Of a DNA stretch of 64,000 bases, positions 17,270 through 23,720 are shown in pieces. This DNA is from Arcobacter venerupis (GTDB taxonomy: Bacteria > Campylobacterota > Campylobacteria > Campylobacterales > Arcobacteraceae). Every line of letters starts with the position of its first letter. Position 1 is the first letter of the stretch. A program made the position numbers and the translations under genes. The notes below the pieces were generated by a model. The model did no database searches, was not told the origin of the DNA, and was given only the letters and a program-made list of their open reading frames with translations. The DNA lies in assembly GCF_013201665.1 (NCBI RefSeq), contig NZ_CP053840.1:1674001-1738000 (forward strand), written 5' to 3'.

Positions 17270-17618
17270 TGTTTTTAATTTCCTAAAATAATTTTTAGAA
17301 TAGTAAAACAATTGTGTTAATTATCTATTAATTATTTATTTTCCTATCTTTTGATTCATATTAAATCTTGCTATTTTTGCCTTGGATATTTTAAAAGATT
17401 TGCATATTTAATATAAAATTATTTTATTTTTAAGATATTTCACATTTTTCTTATTTTAATAAGTCATCATTATAATAATAGTCTAAAAATATTGAAAAAT
17501 AGGTATATTATAATATTGTATTACTTATTATTAATATTAGCAATACAAATATTTTTTACTATCTTTAAGATTACTAAAGATATTATTCTAGTGAAAAAAC
17601 ATCAGTTCAGGAGAAAAA
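17270..17618. other. Divergent promoter region between receptor operon and chemoreceptor
   Basis: About 350 nt without a gene. It holds the leader of the minus-strand receptor, the leader of the plus-strand chemoreceptor, and a weak Fur-like stretch (TCATTATAATAATA near 17468-17481) that I do not call as a site. Copy 1 of a 24-nt direct repeat lies at 17358-17381. No small ORF or RNA structure was convincing. Confidence 0.5.
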
Positions 17619-19487
17619 ATGTTCCATAATATGACTATTTCTAAAAAATTATATTCAGGTTTTTTTATCATGATAGCAATAATTATCATTATAACATCAA
17701 TTGGAATTATGAAAGTAAATTATATAGATACAACTTTACAAGATATTGTAGAAGTTAACTCAGTAAAACAAAGATATGCGATAAATTTCAGAGGAAGTGT
17801 TCACGACAGAGCCATAGCAATTAGAGATTTAGTATTATCATCGAATAAAGATGATGATTTATTTAAAAAATCATACGAAAATATAAAAAAATTAGAAGAT
17901 TATTATGCCAAATCAGCAGAACCTTTAAAAGCAATATTCAAAGAAAGTTTAAATGTAGATGATAAAGAGAAAGAAATTTTAGCAAGAATCAATAACACAG
18001 AAGCAAAAACGCTTCCAATGATAACTAAAATCATTGAATTAAAAAGTAATAATCAAGATGAAGAAGCAAAAGATTTATTACTTACACAAGCAAAAGAGAG
18101 TCTAAGAACTTGGCTAAATGATATAAATGAATTTATAGATTATGAAGAAAATAAAAATCAAATCGCAACACCAAAAGCCAGAGAAGTTGCAAGTAGTTTT
18201 TCATATATTATGATTTCAGTTTTAATTGTATCTTTAATTATTGGAGTTTTAATAGCTTTTTTAATATCAAATCAAATTATATCATCAGTAACAAAAGTTC
18301 AAATTGGATTACAAAACTTTTTTGATTTTTTAAATAAAAAAACTAAAAACTCAGCAATGATTGATTTAAATAGTAAAGATGAATTTGGTGATATGGCACA
18401 AACAATTAATTCAAATATACACTCTATTGAAATTGGAATAAAACAAGATGAAGAGTTTGTAAATGATATTGCAAGATTTGCAAAGCAGATAGGTTCAGGT
18501 AATCTTGTTGCAAAAATAAGTAAAGATACTCAAACAAAATCTTTACTTGAATTAAAAGAGATTTTAACAAATATGCAAAATGAGTTAGAACAATCTATTG
18601 CTAAAAATATTCCTACACTTTTAAGTGTTTTAGAGAGTTTCAAAAAACATGATTTTACAGCAAAATTTCCAGATGCACACTCAAAGGTTGCAGTTGCAAT
18701 AAACCAATTAGGAAATGTAATTTCTACATTATTGAATCAATCATTAAGTGTAGGAAAAACCCTAGAAAGTTCATCTGCATCTTTAATAGAAAATGTAAAT
18801 GAATTAAATCTTAGTGCAAATGAAGCAGCAGCATCACTAGAAGAAACAGCTGCTGCACTTGAACAAATAACAGGAACAGTAAAAAGTAACTCTAATAATG
18901 TAGCTAAAATGTCTGGTTTTGCAAATGAAGTTAATAGTTCTGCAAAAGAAGGTCAAGAATTAGCAAAAAGTACAAGTGCGGCAATGACTGAAATTTCACA
19001 ACAAGTAAATACAATAAATGACGCCATAAGTATAATTGATCAAATTGCATTCCAAACAAATATTTTAAGTCTAAATGCTGCTGTAGAAGCAGCAACAGCA
19101 GGAGAAGCTGGAAAAGGATTTGCTGTAGTTGCAGCAGAAGTAAGAAACTTAGCAAATAGAAGTGCAGAAGCAGCTAGAGAGATAAAAAACATAGTAGAAC
19201 AGGCAACTTCAAAAGCAACATATGGAAAAACAATAAGTGATAAAATGAGTAAAGGTTATGAAGAGCTAATAATAAATATAGACAAAACAACTGATATTAT
19301 TCAAGATATTGCAAAAGCTTCAAAAGAGCAAGAAATAGGTATTTATCAAATTAATGATGCAATAAATTTATTGGATAAACAAACGCAAAAAAATGCAAAT
19401 ATAGCATCACAAACAAGAGATATTGCAGTTAAAAATGACTCTATTGCAAAAGAGATGGTTTCTGATTTAAGTAATAAGAAGTTTTAA
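17619..19487 (+). CDS. Methyl-accepting chemotaxis protein, 4HB sensor
   Basis: A 622-residue chemoreceptor. Helix 1 about 10-30, a periplasmic four-helix-bundle sensor (about 31-188, typical [19 protein letters not shown]), helix 2 about 190-215, HAMP and a long cytoplasmic coiled coil whose hairpin tip is [20 protein letters not shown] followed by [15 protein letters not shown], the contact site for CheA/CheW. Methylation-helix segments such as [13 protein letters not shown] are present. ATG start behind CAGGAG. It stands alone and is flanked by copies of a 24-nt repeat, which may mark local rearrangement. The ligand is unknown. Confidence 0.94.
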   Translation: MFHNMTISKKLYSGFFIMIAIIIIITSIGIMKVNYIDTTLQDIVEVNSVKQRYAINFRGSVHDRAIAIRDLVLSSNKDDDLFKKSYENIKKLEDYYAKSAEPLKAIFKESLNVDDKEKEILARINNTEAKTLPMITKIIELKSNNQDEEAKDLLLTQAKESLRTWLNDINEFIDYEENKNQIATPKAREVASSFSYIMISVLIVSLIIGVLIAFLISNQIISSVTKVQIGLQNFFDFLNKKTKNSAMIDLNSKDEFGDMAQTINSNIHSIEIGIKQDEEFVNDIARFAKQIGSGNLVAKISKDTQTKSLLELKEILTNMQNELEQSIAKNIPTLLSVLESFKKHDFTAKFPDAHSKVAVAINQLGNVISTLLNQSLSVGKTLESSSASLIENVNELNLSANEAAASLEETAAALEQITGTVKSNSNNVAKMSGFANEVNSSAKEGQELAKSTSAAMTEISQQVNTINDAISIIDQIAFQTNILSLNAAVEAATAGEAGKGFAVVAAEVRNLANRSAEAAREIKNIVEQATSKATYGKTISDKMSKGYEELIINIDKTTDIIQDIAKASKEQEIGIYQINDAINLLDKQTQKNANIASQTRDIAVKNDSIAKEMVSDLSNKKF

Positions 19488-19489
19488 GA

Positions 19490-19511
19490 AAGTAGGAGTT
19501 AATCCCTACTT
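19490..19511 (+). terminator. Intrinsic terminator after the chemoreceptor
   Basis: Stem AAGTAGG / CCTACTT with an 8-nt loop directly after the stop codon, followed by TCTTGATTTTT. The T-run is interrupted, so efficiency is uncertain. Confidence 0.6.
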
Positions 19512-19529
19512 CTTGATTTTTAGATAATA

Positions 19530-19898
19530 TCAAATCTTGCTATTTTTTCCTAAAATAAAAAGCATAATTTTTCGCAAAATGAAAAAAAGTTTATAAAGAG
19601 AATTTGAAAAAAGATTGTCATAGCGAAAGAAAAAATGAAGTTTTCCCAAAAGAGTAGTTTTATCAACAGCACTATTTAAAAACTCTAAAGCCTTTGCACC
19701 TTGAAAACAATCGTTTTTATAAACCACGATAAAACCATCATTTATGTTTAGGTTTCCAGAAATAAGAGATATTTCATCAAGATTTTCCCTTGCGTCTTTT
19801 AGAGTTATTTCAAAGTTCTCTTTTAGTTTTAAAAAGTTTGCGTATTTTGAGCAAAATGGACATTGTTTGTCGTAGTAGAGGGTTATATTTTGTTTCAA
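19530..19898 (-). CDS. Thiol-disulfide oxidoreductase of the DCC/DUF393 family
   Basis: A 122-residue thioredoxin-fold protein. YYDKQCPFCSKYANFLKL at residues 8-25 holds the DxxCPxC motif that names the DCC family, followed by the expected DGFIVVYKNDCFQGAKAL segment. The exact substrate of this family is not known. TTG start that overlaps the stop of the preceding small gene (TTGA). A copy of its last codons (repeat core AAATCTTGCTATTTTT on the plus strand) reappears 2.2 kb away on the other side of the chemoreceptor gene. Confidence 0.83.
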   Translation of the reverse strand: MKQNITLYYDKQCPFCSKYANFLKLKENFEITLKDARENLDEISLISGNLNINDGFIVVYKNDCFQGAKALEFLNSAVDKTTLLGKLHFFFRYDNLFSNSLYKLFFILRKIMLFILGKNSKI

Positions 19899-20128
19899 GT
19901 TTTTGATTTCTCTATATTTGCAAGGGCTTCCGATAATTCATCTTTATCGCCATCTTTTAAAACTTGAGCTAAATATTCATCTCTTATTTCTTTATTGTCT
20001 AAGTATTCGGAAATATCAAAATTTTTTAACTCATTTATTTTGAATTTTTCATAACCTTTGTCAAAATTTTCTGCAAAATCTTTATTTTGTAATTTTCTTT
20101 TTTCTATGTATTTTTGTAAATCATCCAT
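19895..20128 (-). CDS. Small protein resembling a truncated HigA-type antidote
   Basis: 77 residues, acidic and helical. The end (FDISEYLDNKEIRDEYLAQV, then LKDGDKDELSEALANIEKS) matches by eye the N-terminal part of addiction-module antidote proteins (pattern YLx(n)ALEEGDPxxxxxALxxIxxA), but the helix-turn-helix that should follow is absent: the frame stops and the DCC gene begins. It may therefore be a decayed or reduced antitoxin, or an unrelated small protein. No cognate HigB-like toxin is adjacent. AAGGA ribosome site. Confidence 0.6.
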   Translation of the reverse strand: MDDLQKYIEKRKLQNKDFAENFDKGYEKFKINELKNFDISEYLDNKEIRDEYLAQVLKDGDKDELSEALANIEKSKT

Positions 20129-20147
20129 TTTATTTTTCCTTTATAAA

Positions 20148-20729
20148 TTAGCTAATAAGTTCTTTTGCAAACTTATGAATTTCATCATCAAAATATACTA
20201 ATAAAATAGATATATCATCTTTCATATTAGTATATTCAATTTTATTTATGATTTTTTCATAATGAAAAATCCTATTTCTAAATTTTCTTATTTTATTTAA
20301 TTCTTTATCCAATATTTGTCTTGTAATAAATTTTTGACTTCTTTTTGGAATATTTGGAAATATATGTTTTATATCTTTTATTCTAATCAAATTTGAATAA
20401 GACTTACGAAAAAATGAAGTCCAAAAACCAAAAGATAATTCTGAAATGATTTTGTCATGAGTCAAAATCTCTTTTCTTTGTTCTATTTTATTTTTTGATT
20501 CTATAATTCTTTGTTTTGTATCAAAATGTAAAATTTCAGATTCAAGCCAATTTGATGATATTTTTTCTTTAAAATAATTATCAATAGAATTTCTCAAACT
20601 TACTTCAAAAATTGATAGTAAAATATAATATTTTTCAGATTGATAAATATTTCGTTTATATTCATCAAAATCTTTAAAATGACTAAGTCGAATATCACTT
20701 ATAAATTTAGTTTTAACTTCACTTCTCAC
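20148..20729 (-). CDS. Abi-like HEPN protein (Abi_2/AbiF family)
   Basis: A 193-residue protein of the abortive-infection (Abi_2) family, predicted HEPN-fold ribonuclease. Recognisable family blocks: ILLSIFEVSLRNSIDNYF (about 35-52), ELSFGFWTSFFRKSYSNL (about 97-114) and the C-terminal HEPN motif R-x4-H in FRNRIFHYEKI (about 150-160). GTG start at 20727-20729 behind AGGA. On the opposite strand, immediately upstream, is a divergent promoter driving a short terminated RNA complementary to this gene's leader. Abi proteins of this family are usually toxic and held in check by an antitoxin; here an RNA antitoxin is the best candidate (inference). Base composition matches neighbouring accessory genes. 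Confidence 0.8.
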   Translation of the reverse strand: MRSEVKTKFISDIRLSHFKDFDEYKRNIYQSEKYYILLSIFEVSLRNSIDNYFKEKISSNWLESEILHFDTKQRIIESKNKIEQRKEILTHDKIISELSFGFWTSFFRKSYSNLIRIKDIKHIFPNIPKRSQKFITRQILDKELNKIRKFRNRIFHYEKIINKIEYTNMKDDISILLVYFDDEIHKFAKELIS

Positions 20730-20758
20730 TTGACTTTCCTAAACTATTTTTATATAAT
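20730..20758 (+). promoter_or_regulatory. Near-consensus sigma-70 promoter for a divergent small RNA
   Basis: TTGACT (20730-20735), exactly 17 nt, then TATAAT (20753-20758) on the plus strand, starting one base outside the Abi GTG codon. No plus-strand ORF follows before the terminator at 20771-20813, so its product should be a short RNA starting near 20765. Confidence 0.7.
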
Positions 20759-20764
20759 TCTCAC

Positions 20765-20813
20765 ATGACACCCAGTAAGCCTTAAACCTTTGAGTTTAAG
20801 CTTGGGTTTTTTT
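20765..20813 (+). ncRNA. Candidate small RNA divergent from the Abi/HEPN gene
   Basis: Expected transcript of about 49 nt from the promoter above. It folds into one long hairpin: CCC/GGG, a 3-nt bulge, AAGC/GCTT, a 1-nt bulge, TTAAAC/GTTTAA with a 6-nt loop, ending in seven T residues (20807-20813). This is a textbook intrinsic terminator in the plus direction only; the minus strand has no T-run after the stem, so it is not a terminator for the 82-aa gene upstream. The RNA is fully complementary to any leader of the Abi mRNA. I infer an antitoxin or antisense role. Confidence 0.6.
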
Positions 20814-20845
20814 ATGCCTAATTTTTTATAAATTTACTTTCAATC

Positions 20846-20877
20846 AAATCGTTTTCCCAATGTCAGCAAAACGATTT
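20846..20877. repeat. 10-bp perfect inverted repeat in the Abi upstream region
   Basis: AAATCGTTTT and AAAACGATTT separated by 12 nt. It can form a hairpin on either strand, with no strong T-run on either side. It could be part of a second structured RNA, an operator, or a weak terminator for the 82-aa ORF whose stop lies about 75 nt upstream on the minus strand. Confidence 0.5.
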
Positions 20878-20950
20878 ATATTTCATATAATAACATTAAA
20901 ATTTATTTTTATTTAAAAATATGTCAATTTGTAATAATATTTAATCTATT

Positions 20951-21199
20951 CTATTTAATATAAGTTTTCAATAAATTATTCGTTTGTAACAAACAAATAT
21001 CATTAGATATAACCTCCATCACTTCATCTAATTTTTCAATAAACCTCTTATCTGTTATAAATAAATACATTGCAACTTCTTTTTTCGCATCATCAAGAAT
21101 ATCAATATTTTTATGTTTTAATATAACATGTAATTCTAAATTATATGTATGATTTAATGAATGAAAAACTGCTTTTAATTCGATTGAAGAATAAAGCAT
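20951..21199 (-). CDS. Small hypothetical protein (82 aa), perhaps the 3' part of a broken gene
   Basis: I do not recognise it. 82 residues, mostly helical, no membrane segment. The open frame continues upstream of its ATG to a TGA that overlaps the last codons of the neighbouring 60-aa ORF, and there is no good ribosome site (only AGAAA). A single inserted base would fuse the two into one protein of about 150 residues with an N-terminal helix and a cytoplasmic helical domain. It lies downstream of the ATPase gene on the same strand and is probably co-transcribed. Confidence 0.45.
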   Translation of the reverse strand: MLYSSIELKAVFHSLNHTYNLELHVILKHKNIDILDDAKKEVAMYLFITDKRFIEKLDEVMEVISNDICLLQTNNLLKTYIK

Positions 21200-21219
21200 A
21201 TTTTCTAAATAACAATTTC

Positions 21220-21402
21220 TTAATCATCTGGAGTATTCATCTGTAAAAATTTATAATCTGTTTCTATAATACTATTTAATTTTAAATATAAATTTTCTAA
21301 CTGTGCTTTTACTTTTTCTAATTTTTTATTATGGAAATGAATACTAATTGCGACTAAGGATGTAATAGTTATCCCACTAATTTGAATTATTTCTGCTGTC
21401 AT
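21220..21402 (-). CDS. Small membrane protein (60 aa) next to the ATPase
   Basis: 60 residues: one hydrophobic helix (about 4-23, IIQISGITITSLVAISIHF) followed by a charged coiled-coil-like stretch (KKLEKVKAQLENLYLKL). Starts 16 nt after the ATPase stop behind AGGA, so it is in the same operon. Its frame ends where the frame of the 82-aa ORF opens, raising the possibility of a frameshifted single gene. Small single-helix proteins often accompany defence ATPases, but no function can be assigned here. Confidence 0.5.
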   Translation of the reverse strand: MTAEIIQISGITITSLVAISIHFHNKKLEKVKAQLENLYLKLNSIIETDYKFLQMNTPDD

Positions 21403-21418
21403 AAAAGTCCTTATCTAA

Positions 21419-23698
21419 TTATAAACTTTTAACATCATTAAAAAGTTTTTTCAGTTCCGAAATATCCATATCTAAAAGAGGTTCATACATAAATGAATTT
21501 ATATGAATATTCTCAGGAGTCATAATATTTACACTATCTAAAACTTTTATAACTTCTTTTGTTCCAATTTGACAAAAACCACTAAATAATTCCCTTGTTT
21601 GATTACCTTTTGTGCTTATATATTCCAAAAAAAACATTTGATTTCCACTATTATTTTTCCAACAAAAAATATGAGAAGATAACTTAATTTCTTTAATCAT
21701 AAACTCTTCTGCTTTTAATCTAATCGCTATTGCTAAAATTATTTTATTCTCTAATTTATTATCATCATTTGAAATATGATAATCAGCTATTTCAATAATT
21801 AAATCATATACATTATCATTTATAATATTTATTGAGGAATCAAAATTATCTTTACCAATATATTCTTTATATATCATTTTTAATTGCTCAAATTTTATAT
21901 GTTTTGTATCATTTTTTAAATGTAATAAATGAGTTAATAATAAATAATCTTCATCTATATTTGTAAAAGTATTAACACCTCTGTCAATTCCATATTCGAT
22001 TAAATTTCTAACAAATGGAATAAGTGCTAATATGTGTTTCTTTACATCAATCGAATTAAAATCAATTTTGTAATGTTTTCCTGCACTCATCACATCTTTC
22101 CAAATTTCAAAAGGATTGTTTTGGTAATGTTCTTTTACTATTTTAATTTCATTATTAATTTTTAAAACATGTAGTTTTTTATCCCAACTTATATCCAAAC
22201 GACTTGAAATACTTCTATAAAAATCAAAATTATGAGATAAAATAATCATATAAAAGTAAGGTTTCCCAAAAATATCTTTCTCTTCTGAAATATCTTTTAA
22301 ATATTCGATAATCGCATACTTATTTTTGTAATCAAATGAATCAGCAATATCATCAATAATGAATAATGTTTTTTGATTATCTTTTTTTCTTTTTTCAATA
22401 TCAAAAATAATATTTAATAAATATAAAGCCCTTTTTTCGCCCTGACTTAATGAATCTTTATCCTCTAATTCATTTCTATTTAATTTTATAGTTCTACCAT
22501 TTTTATCAATAAAAGTAAATATAATTTTAGGAAGAGTTTCACCTATTATTGAACTTGTTAAATTATCTATTTCCATTTTAAATGGTAAAGTAAATCTATT
22601 ATTAAAAATATCAATAGCCTCTTTCCAAGTTGTATCATCAATGTTCAGTGAACTAATTTGTGTTTTAAGTATCGAATATTTTCCTTTTAAATTTTCAAAA
22701 TTATCTTCATCTAATTTTAAATATGAAAGCCAAAGTTTTTTTCTAAATTGTTCTAAATTAGATTCTTTTAATTCTTCTAAAATTTCAGGATATGTTTCGA
22801 TAATATCTTTTAAAGCAATACCTTTTGCATCACTTAATAATTTTTCAATAGCTACAAATTCTTTAGTATCTTTAAGTTTTTTTTCGATTTCTTTAATTTT
22901 AGAATTTAATTCTCCAATTGTTGAAATATTCAAATCTCCATTTAACAAGATTTTATTATCTTTAACAAAAAAGTTATTTCCTTTTAGTTCTTTTTCTATG
23001 CCTTTTAATTTTGGTAATGTAAAACTACCTTTTTCAAAAAATGCATAATTTTTATATATTTCATCACTTTTTTCTATATATTCTGTTATTTTAGTTTGAA
23101 ATTCAGTAGATTTAATTTTCTTATTTAATACAGATTCATCAAATATGTCACAATATTTAATGTTTTCAAAATAAGTATTATCTTTTGGCAATATAAATGA
23201 ATTTAAATTTTGTAAGAAGCTTTTATCAAAAAAGGGAAAATCTTTCATCATCTGAGGTTCTAGTTCAAAAATTATCTTGCCTAAAGATGTTTTTGAAATC
23301 TTTAATCCTGATTTTTTTTCTAAATTTTTTAAAATTTCATTTCTTATATTTAAAACTTCTTCTAATTGAATTTTTAAACTATCATTAATTAACAATGAAG
23401 AAATACTGCCTGATTCATAAGCTTTTTCAAATGAATTAATTACAAAAATTTCTTCTTTTTGTATATTATTTCCATCAATAAGTATATTTTTTTTAACAGG
23501 TGTATTTTTAAAAATCAAATCTCCTATTTTATCCTCTTTTCCTTCTTGAAATTTTTTAAATACTTTTGTAAAAGATGTTTTCATTAATCCATTTTTTGCA
23601 TAAATTAAATTTACATTATATTCAGGTGTAAAATTAAACTCTTTATCTAATTTTTCTATTCCAAAACAATTTTCGAACTCTATTTTTAATTGATTCAT
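21419..23698 (-). CDS. ABC/SMC-type ATPase with atypical Walker A (putative defence protein)
   Basis: A 759-residue ATPase of the RecF/SMC-like class. N-terminal P-loop YAKNGLMKTS (residues 33-42) keeps the Lys-Thr but has Met where the GxGK glycine normally sits. Then come a helical arm (about 100-380), an ABC signature LSQGEKRALYLLN, Walker B KTLFIIDDIADSF, an H-loop IILSHNFDF, and a C-terminal region of about 240 residues (from NPFEIWKDVMSAGKHY) with no motif I can name. The layout resembles RloC/PrrC-type or other stand-alone defence ATPases. I recall a widespread family with the same NGxMKTS loop and unknown role. It leads an operon with the small membrane ORF and borders sbcCD and the Abi gene. 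Confidence 0.75.
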   Translation of the reverse strand: MNQLKIEFENCFGIEKLDKEFNFTPEYNVNLIYAKNGLMKTSFTKVFKKFQEGKEDKIGDLIFKNTPVKKNILIDGNNIQKEEIFVINSFEKAYESGSISSLLINDSLKIQLEEVLNIRNEILKNLEKKSGLKISKTSLGKIIFELEPQMMKDFPFFDKSFLQNLNSFILPKDNTYFENIKYCDIFDESVLNKKIKSTEFQTKITEYIEKSDEIYKNYAFFEKGSFTLPKLKGIEKELKGNNFFVKDNKILLNGDLNISTIGELNSKIKEIEKKLKDTKEFVAIEKLLSDAKGIALKDIIETYPEILEELKESNLEQFRKKLWLSYLKLDEDNFENLKGKYSILKTQISSLNIDDTTWKEAIDIFNNRFTLPFKMEIDNLTSSIIGETLPKIIFTFIDKNGRTIKLNRNELEDKDSLSQGEKRALYLLNIIFDIEKRKKDNQKTLFIIDDIADSFDYKNKYAIIEYLKDISEEKDIFGKPYFYMIILSHNFDFYRSISSRLDISWDKKLHVLKINNEIKIVKEHYQNNPFEIWKDVMSAGKHYKIDFNSIDVKKHILALIPFVRNLIEYGIDRGVNTFTNIDEDYLLLTHLLHLKNDTKHIKFEQLKMIYKEYIGKDNFDSSINIINDNVYDLIIEIADYHISNDDNKLENKIILAIAIRLKAEEFMIKEIKLSSHIFCWKNNSGNQMFFLEYISTKGNQTRELFSGFCQIGTKEVIKVLDSVNIMTPENIHINSFMYEPLLDMDISELKKLFNDVKSL

Positions 23699-23720
23699 AC
23701 TCTTTCCCCTTTTTTATAAT

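Noticed and set aside
17461-17486. Possible Fur box upstream of the second receptor operon
   Set aside because: TCATTATAATAATA matches only four of six symmetric positions, and similar strings are frequent in this AT-rich DNA.
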